From: Elephas maximus indicus
Taxonomy: Eukaryota; Chordata; Mammalia; Proboscidea; Elephantidae
Length of the DNA: 64,000 bases
Direction: 5' to 3'
Assembly: GCF_024166365.1 (NCBI RefSeq)
Contig: NC_064834.1
Location: forward strand, 54,230,001-54,294,000
The translations under genes were made by a program, and so were the position numbers. This document shows, in pieces, positions 1 to 32,029 of the stretch. Under the pieces are notes generated by a model. It saw only the letters and a program-made list of their open reading frames with translations. It had not been told where the DNA came from and did not search any database. Within the stretch, counting starts at the first letter, position 1. Every line of letters begins with the position of its first letter.

Positions 1-715
1 ACCTGAGGCGGGGACACGGTCAATCAGTGTCTCACAGTGAAAATGTTTCCACAGACAAACTCCATGCCCTTTCTCCATTCCCCAAAGGTTACCATTAAAG
101 GACAATAGACAGCAGATTCCCTTCTTAATTAACATTTTTATTAAATAACCCATTTCAAATTATGGTTAAATTCTCTAAATTTATATCATTCTATTAACCA
201 TAATCTAATCTCATTAACCTTGAAATCCCAGTCTTAACTACCCAATTCTATACACCATGGTACTATCTACTAAACTAATTAAATGACCTTCAAACTATTT
301 CTCCTCCATATAAAAAATCACTTTTTTTTTTTTTTTGCTCATAGTTCTTTGTTGGATTTCTCTTGGTATCATTTCCTGTGAACTTGGTGTTGCTGAAGGC
401 CCTTGATCTGAGAACTTTCTTATGGAAATCAAACCATGCTTAATATTCTCACTTGATTCAAATTGGTTGATTTTAAAGCCCTCTTCTCGCTACCCTCTAA
501 CTGCCTGCTAGCTCACTGCCTCTTTTTTGGCCTGAAGATTCTGTGACTTAAAAAGCACTGCCTTTCTATGGTAGTTACACAGCTAGGAACAGAGAGCTTT
601 ACTTCTGTGATCACCGCTGGACAGGCGTGGGTGGGATGGGGGTTGGGAAGAAAACAAGAGCTTCCTCCCTACCTCCAGGCTCCTCTGCAGCTGTGCCCTT
701 GATTTTAATGCCATT
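1..715. other. ARL3 intron 5, unassigned
   Basis: AT-rich with a T run at 313-336. No sequence resembling ARL3 exon 6 (minus strand, DGMNWVCKN region) was found here or up to 4176. Confidence 0.5.
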
Positions 716-727
716 ACTCTAAATATG

Positions 728-900
728 GAAACCCCGGTGCCATAGTGGTTAAGAGCTATAGCTGCTAACCAAAGGGTTGGCAGTTTGAATCCGCCAGGCG
801 CTCCTTGGAAACTCTATGGGGGGCAGTTCTACCCTGTCCTATAGTGTCACTATGAGTTGGAATCAACTTAACAACAGGGTTTTTTTTTTTTTTTTTTTTT
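728..900 (+). mobile_element. AfroSINE copy
   Basis: Full-length short form: tRNA-like head, GGGGGGCAGTTCTAC body, tail TCACTATGAGTTGGAATC, ending in about 19 T. Flanked by ACTCTAAATA / ACCCTAAATA duplications (716-725, 902-911). Confidence 0.9.
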
Positions 901-911
901 AACCCTAAATA

Positions 912-1060
912 CAGAAACCCTGGTGGTGCAATGGTTAAGAGCTATGGCTGCTAACCAAAAGGTCGGCCGTTTGAATCTACCAGGGGATCCTTGGAAACCC
1001 TATGGGGCAGTTCTACTCTGTCCTATAGGATCACTGAGTTGGAATCTTTTTTTTTTTTTT
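912..1060 (+). mobile_element. AfroSINE copy, serial insertion
   Basis: Second SINE directly after the first, ending in a T run and followed by a third copy of the same target (ACTCTAAATA, 1062-1071). Confidence 0.9.
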
Positions 1061-1611
1061 TACTCTAAATACTGATTCTAGATAACACTAGTCCTTCTTT
1101 CTTACATCCCTGAGGCTGGCTGAAGAAACAAGAGCTTCACTATTAATCCCAGCTTTGCTCTTTCTTCCTTTCAACGCTCTGGCCAAGTGAAAAAAAGATT
1201 ATAGAGCTATACAATTCCCACTTTCTTATGACCATGTACCCAAAATGTGTGTGTGTATGTATGCACGTATATATCTATTTATATATAGCCTCACCTTATA
1301 GACGTAACCTGAAGATGTTTCCTATTTTCTACATTTGTGTCATAAACCTGAGGCAAAGTCCTTTTGCTGAAGTGGTTATTAGAAACACAAGAAAAAGCTA
1401 CTCTCTTCTGGGCCTCCTCCTCACCAAAAAAACCTTAGGCCTCATCGATATCATCATATGTACAACCAGAGGGACATACTTTAGGAAAACTCATTTTTTC
1501 CCATAAGTGAAATAAAATTACCAGAGTTTACCTATTCAAAAACATTCTGGGTTGCGGTGTGCTTGTCATAAAATAAGCTGAAAAAAGGACAATACATAAA
1601 AACCTGACAGA

Positions 1612-2099
1612 GGGAACACAGCAGAGGATCCCTGATGGAGCAGAAGAACAGTGGGATGCGGATCTCAAATTCTCGTAAAAAGGCCAGGCTTAATGGTCTG
1701 ACTGAGACTAGAGGGACCCTGGAGGTCATGGTCCCCAGACCCTTTGTAGCCCAAGACTGGAACCATTCCCGAAGCCAACTCTTCAGACAGGGATTGGACT
1801 GGACTATAAGATAGATAATGATACTGGTGAGGACTGAGTTTCTTGGCTCAAGTAGATGCATGAGATTATGTGGGCAACTCCTGTCTGGGGGTGGGGGGAG
1901 ATGAGAAGGAAGAGGGCGACAGAAGCTGGATGAATAAACACAGGGAATACAGAGAGGAGAGAAAGAATGTGCTGTTTCATTAGGGAGAAAGCAGCTAGGA
2001 GTACCTAGCAAGGTAGGTATAACTTTTTGTATGAAAGGCTAACTTGATTTGTAAACTTTCACCTAAACCACAATATATTAAAAAAAAAAAAAAAAAAAA
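1612..2099 (+). mobile_element. 5'-truncated L1, 3' end
   Basis: Ends with TTGATTTGTAAACTTTCACC and a long A tail (2080-2102). The same tail occurs at 14640-14690. An (A)nCCTGACAGA duplication flanks it (1598-1611 and 2098-2111). Confidence 0.8.
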
Positions 2100-2317
2100 A
2101 AACCTGACAGATAATCACATATGTGATTGCAAATGTACAGGGGAAACTCCAGAAGAATACAACTGTTTGTGGTAGTTAGTTCCCTTATGGAGTGGGATTA
2201 GGCAAAAAAGAAAGAACTTTTCACTTTATATGTATTTATAATTTAACTTTATGTATTTTTATATGATTAGCAGTGGGAATGTATTACTTTTGTAATAAGA
2301 ATCTAAGAAGGGTTATA

Positions 2318-2690
2318 AAGCAAGCCTTAGCAGAATCCAAAACACTGAAATATTACAAAGCATCTTCTCTAACCATAAGGCCATAAAAGTGGAAATCAAT
2401 AACAGAAAAAGCAGGGAAAAGAAATCAAACACTTGAAAACTGAACAATACCCTGCTCAAAAAAGACTGGATCATAGAAGACATTAAGGGCAGAATAAAGA
2501 AATTCATAGAATCCAGTAAGAATGAAAACACTTCCTATCAGAACCTTTGGGACACAGCAAAAGCAGTGCTCAGAGGTCAATTTATATCAATAAATGCACA
2601 CACACACACAACAAGAAGAAAGGGCCAAAATCAAAGAATTATCCCTACAACTTGAACAAATAGAAACAATCTAGGAAGGAAGGAAGGAAA
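2318..2690 (+). mobile_element. L1 ORF2 fragment
   Basis: Reads SYQNLWDTAKAVLRGQFISI NA in one frame near 2535-2600, the conserved stretch downstream of the L1 endonuclease. It has stops and no full-length frame. A short CA run sits at 2598-2612. Confidence 0.75.
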
Positions 2691-2699
2691 AAAAATAGA

Positions 2700-3650
2700 C
2701 TTGAAAAAACTCTCCGAAACCTAAACCTCACAGAGACACACAGAGCTCCAGAATCTATTTTGGGGATGTAGATGAGGTAATCGTCGGCTAGGCAGGTGGG
2801 CCCCCATAACATGTACACATGCACGGAGGCTTCTGAGGGTACAGGTGTTGAGCAGTCTGGAAGAGGGGGTGCTTTTCTTGTGCTGACTGGTCTGCCTTCA
2901 GACTCAGAGCCCAAGCACACGAGGAGGTGGGCTGCTTGTGTAACAAAAAGCAGAAAACCAAGCAGCAACCCAGTGGAACAGCTGAGAGAATTCTAGGAAG
3001 TGATTATTTGCTTGAGAAAAGCCATCAGGCAGCTTTAAGACAACTCCATGTCAAATGTCTTAGGAGAGAGGGAAGATGGACACTAGAAGGGAACTGAAAA
3101 GAGGCTGCAGGACAATTACCAAGAATCAGATCTCAGGCTTATATCCCTACACGCCAGGTCAGAGAAAAGCAAAGCAGTTGCGCCATTAGAGACCCATGCC
3201 ATATGGCAATGAGGGGGGATATAATTTCTTTAGATGTTCCCCACAGCATCCTAGAGCAGCAATGTCCAGTTCTCATAGCTCTGTGTCACACTCCTGGCAG
3301 GTACATCAGATGTTTAAATGAGGCATGTAGAGCATGCTTGGGGCTTCAGAATAAAGAAGTAGTCCTAGAGGGATGACTCCAGAGTGTCAACTGAATTGAG
3401 CCTGCCTGAAGCATCAGAGCTGAAACTGTTTATCATTCTTTGAGGATATAGCCTCTTGGGTGTCTGGGATACAACCATTTTCTGCCCTAAATTAATATAA
3501 AATGAGGGGTAGTCTGTTCTTCTGGTATACAGTTGCTCAGTACAAGGCTCCACCTTTCTGTCAGCAGAAGCCTCCCACTGGGAAACCAACCTAAAGTAGC
3601 AGGAAACAGATACCAACCCTGAGGGCAGTGGAGATAACCAACTAAAAAAA
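2700..3650. other. ARL3 intron 5, unassigned
   Basis: Not recognisable as a known repeat by eye. 2760-2990 is more GC-rich than its surroundings and open on the minus strand, without family resemblance. Confidence 0.4.
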
Positions 3651-3654
3651 CAAA

Positions 3655-3792
3655 AACAGTGCTAGGATAGCAACCAAAAGGTCAGCAGTTCGAATCTGCC
3701 AGCTGCTCCTTGGAAACCCTATGGGGCAGTTCTACTCTGTCCTGTAGTGTCACAATGAGTGGAAATCGACTTGATGGCAACGGGTTTTTTTA
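3655..3792 (+). mobile_element. AfroSINE copy, 5' truncated
   Basis: Lacks the first part of the head, then GTTCGAATCTGCCAGCTGCT, GGGGCAGTTCTACTCTGTCC and the ATGGCAACGGG tail. Confidence 0.88.
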
Positions 3793-4116
3793 TGATTACT
3801 TTGGGAGTACAGGTACTTAATAAAAATATTAGCATCCATAATATTAGACAGACATAAAATCCCAGCCCGATCATCAAAGAATCTTAGAGTTAGAAAGGAT
3901 CTTCCAGGTCTTCTGTTCTGACCTCCTAACCAACAGGGAAAGCTTGTTGTTTGTGTGGGGTGGTTTATCTGTGGCTTTCCTAGAACAGTTAATGATAACG
4001 GGGATCGATTGTAAAGTAGAAAAGAACTTTGCCCTTCACATCCTGGAATGGTTTATCTGTCAATCAAAGGCTATTTATTTCAAACCTTTTTCTATCTAGA
4101 TTAGCTCAACCAATCA

Positions 4117-25114
<20,998 letters not shown>

Positions 25115-25270
25115 CCTCCCGCCGAGTCCCTCCTCCTCCTCCTCCTCCTCCTCGGGCTGCCTCCCCGTTACCAGGGGCAACTGCTGCGGCACCGCCCCCG
25201 ACGTCCCTCTCACGCACAGCGGAGGAGGGAAGCAGAGGTACAGAGGCGGGTCCAGCTCCGCTTTCTCCAA
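25115..25270 (-). other. ARL3: ARL3 5' UTR region (start approximate)
   Basis: GC-rich sequence just upstream of the ARL3 ATG. It carries a run of about eight GGA triplets (minus strand; 25131-25153) beginning some 16 nt before the start codon. The transcription start is not visible; the upper bound is a guess set by the NRF1-like site at 25273. Confidence 0.5.
25131..25153. repeat. TCC triplet repeat in ARL3 5' UTR
   Basis: About eight TCC units (GGA on the ARL3 strand), ending some 16 nt from the start codon. Confidence 0.85.
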
Positions 25271-25272
25271 AG

Positions 25273-25311
25273 TGCGCAAGCGCGCCAGGGGCCGCCCATC
25301 GCGCAGGCGTG
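25273..25311. promoter_or_regulatory. Two NRF1-like palindromic motifs
   Basis: TGCGCAAGCGCG and, 15 bp on, CGCGCAGGCGTG. Both match the GCGCANGCGC core of nuclear respiratory factor 1. They lie between the two divergent genes. NRF1 control would suit a mitochondrial protein such as SFXN2; that is inference. Confidence 0.55.
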
Positions 25312-25319
25312 CTGTTAGA

Positions 25320-25494
25320 GCGGCTGGAGGCGGCTACGGGCTTGCAGGGACCTGGAGATGGTGCAAACCAGCCCACGTGGTTGGCGCCCGCCGAGCCCCG
25401 CTTGGGGGCGGGGCGAGGGGCGGGGCCCAGACCGGGCTCCCCAAGCGTGCTGCATCTGGTAGCAGTTGTCTCAGGGCACTCCTCCCGGGACCAG
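25320..25494 (+). other. SFXN2: SFXN2 exon 1, noncoding (5' end approximate)
   Basis: Inferred from a strong donor (GGGACCAG|GTAAGGA) in the CpG island, upstream of a gene whose first coding exon starts with an acceptor. No in-frame coding is expected here. The 5' limit cannot be set from sequence. Confidence 0.55.
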
Positions 25495-26019
25495 GTAAGG
25501 ACCATTGGGGAGAGAGCCGCTTGCCACGTCTACTTTCAGTCCCCACGTCCCGGGAGGGAGTTTGGATTTCTGTCCTTACTCTGCCCAGGTGGGGCTGCAG
25601 CGCGGGCTGGACGCTAGACTTCCACCTGCAGAAGCCACGTGGCGCGAGGAGTGGCCTCGGGCTCTCCCCGCAGGTCCCCAGGGCCTTCGTGGGCTAGGCC
25701 AAGGGGCCGGGGCGTTTTGAGCTGTGTGCCCACCTCCACACCCTTTGTAAGGGTCTGGGATGAGGGATCCGGGTGGTGAGAGGCGAAGAGGCAGCTTGTC
25801 TCAGGGCAAAGACCAATCTGGGACTTGCTCTGCTCTGAGTTGACAGCAGGGGTGAAAGGCGTTTTGCGATTGGCTGGGTTTTGCTATGTCGAACCGGTCG
25901 TACACCATCTGCACTCCTGGAAAAGGCACAAATGGGCCTGGACTTGGAGCTAAAGAAGAGCTAGGGCGTTCTGGGTGGGTGGGGAAGTGCTTCCACCCCT
26001 TTCCCATGCAGAGGCCCAT

Positions 26020-26210
26020 AGAAGAGTTGACACACATGCCAGGCCCTGTTGTAGACGCTGGAGATACAGCAATGGACAAAATTTGCTTTCTAGTGACATG
26101 CTTTTCATACACGATTTCATTTCATTCTCACAGTCACCCTGGAAGTTGGTTATTTTAAGCGATAGAATGAGACTCGAACCGAGTTCTGTCCCACTCTTGA
26201 CAGAGTGCTC
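26020..26210 (-). mobile_element. L2 and MIR relics
   Basis: Antisense L2 3' end (CATGCCAGGCCCTGTTGTAG, GATACAGCAATGGACAAAAT) followed by MIR-like TTCATTCTCACAGTCACCCT. Confidence 0.55.
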
Positions 26211-26356
26211 CAAGTAGGAGGAACAGAGTGATTTATATCTGTAGTGTAAACCAGACTTTTTAAGAACTGGTAAAGCCTGGGCGCTGATGGATGGACCTGG
26301 AACTTTGCAGATGCATGGGAGCATATTACCTACCGCCTACGGTTTTTTTCACGGTT

Positions 26357-26500
26357 GTTTGTTAAGTGCTATGGCTGCTAACCAAAGGGTCGGAAGGTCG
26401 AATCGGCCAGGCGCTCCTTGGAAACTCTGTGGGGCAGTTCTACTCTGTCCTATAGGGTCGCTATGAGTTGGAATCGACTCGACGGCACTGGGTATGGGTA
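26357..26500 (+). mobile_element. AfroSINE copy
   Basis: Truncated head, intact body, near-consensus tail GGGTCGCTATGAGTTGGAAT then GACTCGACGGCACTGGG. Confidence 0.9.
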
Positions 26501-26566
26501 CGGTTCTTTGAGGATTATATGAATTATTATATGTCAAGTACATAGAAAAATGTCACACACAGGAAG

Positions 26567-26603
26567 AGCTATATATATATATGTATATATGTATATATAT
26601 GTA

Positions 26604-26650
<47 letters not shown>
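26567..26650. repeat. TA / TATG microsatellite
   Basis: About 80 bp of alternating TA with interspersed TATG units. Confidence 0.95.
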
Positions 26651-26652
<2 letters not shown>

Positions 26653-27450
26653 ATTAGCTATTACTATCGTTTCCTCCAGGGCTTTGAACCATTTCTTCCC
26701 GCTTCAGTCATGACCCGGGAAGGGAAACTGGAACAGACCTGAATTTTTAAAAATTTGAGCCAGAATGACAACCGGAATGGGAAGAATTATGGATCAAAAT
26801 GCTACTAGAAACCTGATCTCCCTCTTAGAAAACAAAGGGCAGCATACACGTTGTGTAGTAACAAATTGTTTCCTGGTAGGATTTTGAGCAGAGTTGCAAA
26901 CAGTGGTGCTCCGCTCAGAGATGGTGGCCTACCACGCAGCTTTGAATGTGTGTCCTCTCCACAGTCTTGCCAATAATCTAATCTCACTCATCGGGCTCTT
27001 GAAAGCGGCTCACCGTGCCTCTTCCAAGTCTCCCGTTCCAGGGCTTCCAGCCGTAATTTTTTCCATTTCTGTTATCATTCCAGATCATCCAAATTGTAAA
27101 AATTGGGGTCTGTTTCCGTTTCACTTCGTTGGCTGTGACTGAACAGGTTTGAAGCCTTAGTTTCACCTAGGTTTTTAGGTTCTGCCCCTGTTCCTATCAG
27201 CAGGCTTTCGAGCCTATCCAAGATCATTGGAATGAAGGCAAATTTTTCCCTGAATTGTCCTTTTTTTTTATGGCACTAGTTTTTTTTTTTATTTGTACAT
27301 TCAGCCAATTTTTAAACATCTGCTGACTCAACGGCAGTGGGTTTGGGCTGCTTGCATACCTGCTTCAGAATCTTGGAGAGAAAACAGTTCAGAACCTTGA
27401 CTAAAGAGGTGCAAGATGAATGGTTAACTCAGAGTGTGTACCGCCTCTAC

Positions 27451-27657
27451 AAGGAGCCCTGGTGGCACAATGGTTCAGAGCTCAGCTGCTAACTGAAAGG
27501 TCAACAGTTCGAAACCACCAGTGGCTCCAAGGGAGAAAAGACCTGGTAATCTCCTCCCCCATAGGAATTATACCCTAGGAAACCCTACGGGGGTAGTTCT
27601 TCTCTGTCCTGTAGGGTCACTGTGTGTTGGAATTGACTGGATAGCATATGTCAACAA
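27451..27657 (+). mobile_element. AfroSINE, long form
   Basis: Starts AAGGAGCCCTGGTGGCACAA, includes the insert AAAAGACCTGGTAATCTCCT, tail ATAGCATATGTCAACAAC. Confidence 0.88.
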
Positions 27658-28205
27658 CCATCTCTACCCACGTGTAATCTACCTATTTCTAGCTTGGTGG
27701 CTCTTTTGTGAAATAAGTAAGGCAAATTTCTCTTTCTGGGTTGTGTCTGTGTCCAGTGTCACAGTTGCCTTGGAATAATATGGGCATACATGAGCGTACG
27801 TAGGGATACACCTGGGCCAACTTGTTTAATTATTAGTCTCATTTTCCATCTTGTTCTAGCCAGCCTTGACATCAACCCTCACCTATCTCAGTGGTCTGTG
27901 TGTGAACTTTTTTAAGTCTTTGGTTGCGAGCAAGAATGTTTTGTTTTTCACCTTACCTGGGACTCCAAACAGGGAATTCTTGGGTAGAGAAAATTATCTG
28001 CACTTTTCTGCCTCTTAGGCGAATACCCCAGAGGGGTTTGGAAGCCTTTTCTCTGAGCTGTGATACTGTTTGCCAGAGAAAAACAAGTCACCATGGCAAG
28101 GATGAGCATTACTTCAGCTGAAGTAGTAGGTTATTTCCCTTTTCCTTTTCTCTTCTCCTTTTTTTCCCCCCTTAGGAGAAAATAAGTAGGCTGTAGTAGA
28201 AAGAG

Positions 28206-28417
28206 AAGGAGTCGTCGTGGCGCAATGATTAAGCGCTTGGCTGCTAATCAAAAGGTTGGCGGTTTGAATGCATCAGCCATTCCGTGGGAGAAAGATGAGG
28301 CAGTCTGCTTTTGTAAAGATTTACAGCCTTGGAAATGCTATGGGGCAGTTCATCTCTGTCCTATAGGAACGGCATGAGTCGGAATTGACTCAACGGCAGT
28401 AAATTTGGTAATGGGTT
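28206..28417 (+). mobile_element. AfroSINE, long form
   Basis: AAGGAGTCGTCGTGGCGCAA head, insert with GCAGTCTGCTTTTGTAAAGA, tail GACTCAACGGCAGTAAATTT. Confidence 0.88.
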
Positions 28418-28947
28418 AGTGGGAAGAGAAACTGTCTAGGTGACCCTAAGCCAAGCCTTATGACCTTGGGAAAGTAGGGTCCTAGCTATCATCAGATCTT
28501 TGAGGACTAGATTTGTTCCTCTTTATACCTGCCACAAGTCTTTAGTGCAGGGCACGTGTGCCACAAACACTAACCATGCTGTTGAATGGATGTGAACATT
28601 TCTACGCTTCAGTTTTCCCTTCTGTGAACTGAGGGGGTTGGTCCAGGGTCCCTAATGTCTTTGAGCTATGACATTCTCTGATCCTAGAAGGAAGAGGAGG
28701 TATTGGCCAATCATCTGTTTGATTTCTATCTCCCCCTTGTTCCCAGTAGTGAGAACCACATTGCTTTAGAAGTGGGGCCGTCCTGGACATGATGGTGACC
28801 TTCTTAGTGAGACTAGCTGTGGTTGTGCAGGAGGAGGGAGAGTAACAGTGGAAGAAAAGTTAGAGACTACCTGTGGTTCAAGGAGCCCTGAGGGCACAAC
28901 TGTTAAGGGCTTGGCTGCTAACGGAAAGGTTGGGGGTTCGAACCCAC

Positions 28948-29639
28948 TGTCATGGATTGAGGAAACCCTGGTGGCATAGTGGTTAAGAGCTACGGCTGCT
29001 AACTAAAAGGTCTGCAGTTTGAATCCACCAGGTGCTCTGTGGAAACTGTATGGGGAAGTTCTACTCTGTCCTATAGGGTTGGTATGAGTTGGAATCAACT
29101 CGATGGCCACGGGTTTGGTTTTGGTTTTTTGGACATGGATTGAATTGTGTCCTCAGAAAATATGTGTCAGTTTGGCTAGGCCATGATTGCTAGTATTATG
29201 TGATTGTCCACCATTTTGTCATCTGATGTGATTTTCCCGTGTGTTGTAAATTCTACCTTTATGGTGTTAATGAGGCAGTTGTGTTATTGAGGCAAGACTC
29301 AATCTATAAGATTAGGTTGTGTCTTAAGTCAATCTCTTTTGAGATATAAAAGACAGAAGGTAACAGAGAGACAGGGGGACCTCACTACCACCAACAAATA
29401 AGTGCCAGGAGCAGCGCATCCTTTGGACCTGGGGTCCCTTCTCTGAGAAGCTCCTAGTCTGGGGAATATTGATGACAAGGACCTTCCGCCAGAACTGACA
29501 GAGAGAGAAAGCCTTCCCTCGGAGATGGAGCCCTGAATTTGGACTTCTAGCCTCCTAGACTGTGAGAGAATAAATTTCTTTTTGTTAAAGCCATCCACTT
29601 GTGGTATTTCTGTTGTAGCAGCACTAGTTAACTAAGACG
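28948..29639 (+). mobile_element. Solo LTR, MaLR-like, with nested SINE
   Basis: LTR-type sequence starting TGTCATGGATTGAATTGTG and ending with AATAAATTTC and a TAACTAAGAC end, without internal retroviral sequence. A 5-bp duplication (CCCAC at 28943-28947 and 29640-29644) flanks it, the size typical of ERVL/MaLR elements. A related copy lies at 34096-34480. Noncoding. Confidence 0.7.
28961..29133 (+). mobile_element. AfroSINE nested in the LTR
   Basis: GGAAACCCTGGTGGCATAGT to GATGGCCACGGGTTTGGTTT. Perfect CATGGATTGA duplication at 28951-28960 and 29134-29143. Confidence 0.92.
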
Positions 29640-29889
29640 CCCACCCAGCGGCTTTGTGAGAGAAAGACCTGGTGAAAGAAAAACCCAATGGGGCAGTTCT
29701 ATTCTGTTACATGGAGTTGCTATGAGTCAAAATCAATTTGGCAGCCATAACAACAGCACACATGGTTCAGTACAGCTGGGGCAGACAATTTGCAACTTTG
29801 TGAAAGAAAGTCTGCTCTTAATTCTGTAGCCAAGGTAGGTTCTGAGTTTGACTTAAAAGAAGTGACATTCCCAATGTATAAGTTGGAAT

Positions 29890-30190
29890 GCGTTTCAGAC
29901 AGGCAGTAGATACTTCTCGAGGGCAGATGAGGGATATAGCAGCGAACAGCAAAGACATGGTCCCCATGCTTATGAGTTACACATTCTATCAGAGGAGGCG
30001 GACTTTAAACAGACAACTGTAAATAACAAGAAAGTGATCATTGCAAAAACCCCTAGCGTTGCCATGGAGAAGTCCCCGGTGCTGCGGGAGTGTAATAGAA
30101 GGACTTGAGTTTGCCCTGAAGAAGTCATGTTTAAGACAGCAGGATGAAGGGTAATCCATCCTGAAGAGGGTTGGGGGCCAGTGGGGGTGG
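29890..30190 (-). mobile_element. L2 relic, antisense
   Basis: GATATAGCAGCGAACAGCAA, then CATTCTATCAGAGGAGG and ACTGTAAATAACAAG are L2 3'-end features in reverse. Confidence 0.55.
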
Positions 30191-30558
30191 GGGAAATGTT
30201 CCAGACAGAGAATTTAGATTTTTTTTCCTTTTTGCATTATGTTCCATGTAAGACAGGAGCTGGGGTCCTCCCATTCTGACCTCTGTAGTGAAGGCAAAAC
30301 TTCTCGCATAATTTAACAAATGATTACCCTTAGTGGTAGAAGTGGTTCCATGATGAAAGGCAGAGGACTTTCCAACGTTGAGCTGGAGGGTGGGGAGAGA
30401 TGGCAGAGAAGGATGGTTTGGGTGTGTGTGTGTTGAGAGGGAGGTGTGGCATTTTGCTCAGCCCACTGTCTCTAGCAGGTAGGAGCCTGGACCTCTGTAA
30501 GCCGAGGCAGTGTGACCTGTGAGCCAAGCTGACTGCTTTTAGCTTCACAGAGTGAGGG

Positions 30559-30758
30559 AAGACGCCCTGGTGGCACAGTGGTTAAGCACTTCGCTGCTAA
30601 CCGATAGGTTGGCCGTTCAAACCCACCAGCTGCTCTGTGGGCGAAAAGACCGGGCCATCTGCTTCTGTAAAGGTTATAGCCTAGGAAACCCAATGGGGCA
30701 GGTCTACTCTGTCCAGTAGGGTTGCTGTAAGTCAGAATCACACAACAGCAGAGTCAGG
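30559..30758 (+). mobile_element. AfroSINE, long form
   Basis: CGCCCTGGTGGCACAGTGGT head, insert GGGCCATCTGCTTCTGTAAA, tail ATCACACAACAGCAGAG. Confidence 0.88.
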
Positions 30759-31379
30759 GAAAATGAGTCTTCCCCCTTTTCCCACTCTGGGTTCAGTTGG
30801 GACTAAGTGAAGTGATTTTGGTCTTTCAACTAGCCTGCAGGAGGCTGAGTCAGCCTGTCCTAGAGGGCAGAGCCCAGGGCTTCATGAGTGGATAGGAGAG
30901 GGGAACTCAGAGTTTGGATACTGGAAGCTTGTGTCTGGCTTCTCCTTAGTGGTCTCAGGGCCAGGTAGGGGTGCTGTGATTATCTCATGCTGGGCCACTC
31001 CTCACCTGGCTCCCTCCTTCCTCTTTGGAAATGACTTACCCCCAGCACATCAGCTAGCTGAAGTTTCTCCCAGTCTAGCAAAAAATTTAAAATTGACCAC
31101 CACAGTTTCTTTTTTCCACGTGTTGGCTACCCCTTCTTCTACCTCTGTGGTTGTTCTTATCTTTTGGGGGACTTTCTTTTTTTAGCTTGCTTCTTAAATG
31201 TGCTTTTTCAGGGTTTGTCCTCAGCTGTCTTTTCTTCCCACTCTGTGTCCTCTCACTGGAAAACTTAATCCTAAACTACCTCAGTGCAGCTAACTCAATT
31301 TTTTTACTTCTAGCCCAGACCTCTCTGCCCTCTGCTTTCTTTCAGACCTGAATATCCAAATGCCGACTAAATGGACCTC

Positions 31380-31790
31380 TCATTCAGTGAATACTTGAAT
31401 GCCTTCCTCAGGCAGGCACTGTGCTAGGCACCAGGGCTACAGTGGTGAGCAAGACGAACACAGCCCTGACTTGGAGGAGCTTTTGACCTAGTGGGGGAGG
31501 TAAGCATTCATCAAGATAAAGCCACAGAGTATAATGACAAATTGTCATAGCTCTGAACAAAAAATACACAGCCTAGAGGGCTCATAGCAGGGCCCCTGAC
31601 CTAGTAGCAGAGGAGGTGGGAGCGGTGCTTCAGAGAAGGACTTCTGAGGAAATGAGGTTTAAGCGAAAATCTGAAGGTTGAAGAGGTGTTATTTAGTGGA
31701 AAGGGGGAGGGAATAGCATTCTGACCAGGGAACAGCATTTGCAAAGAACTTGAGACAGGAGGCAGCCTATTGCATTTAAGAAAGTCCCAT
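31380..31790 (-). mobile_element. L2 relic, antisense
   Basis: GGCAGGCACTGTGCTAGGCA then CAGGGAACAGCATTTGCAAA GAAC, standard L2 features in reverse. Confidence 0.65.
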
Positions 31791-32029
31791 GCCACTTGAA
31801 ACTCAACATGTGGAAATAGGTTTTCCCGTTAAAACCTATTTTTCTGTATTCTCTATCTCAACACATTGTTGCCAAAGTCAGAAGCCCCAGGTAGTGTTCT
31901 AAATGTTTGTAATTAGCTAGCTTGGCTAGGCTGAATAAAACTCCTCAGGATTCCCTCTCAGGTATGTTTCTGGATAGAGTGGGCTATGGGGATAGCAGCA
32001 GCCATTTTGTGGCATACACACACCTTCTC

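Larger units (their letters stand above)
28880..29759 (+). mobile_element. AfroSINE, long form, split by an LTR
   Basis: 5' part 28880-28947 ends GGGTTCGAACCCAC; the rest resumes at 29640 (CCCACCCAGCGGCTTTGTGA) and runs to about 29759. The gap holds an LTR element with a nested SINE. CCCAC is duplicated at the junctions. Confidence 0.85.

Noticed and set aside
1532-2011. 159-codon minus-strand open frame
   Set aside because: It is antisense to an L1 3' end and shows no protein family features.
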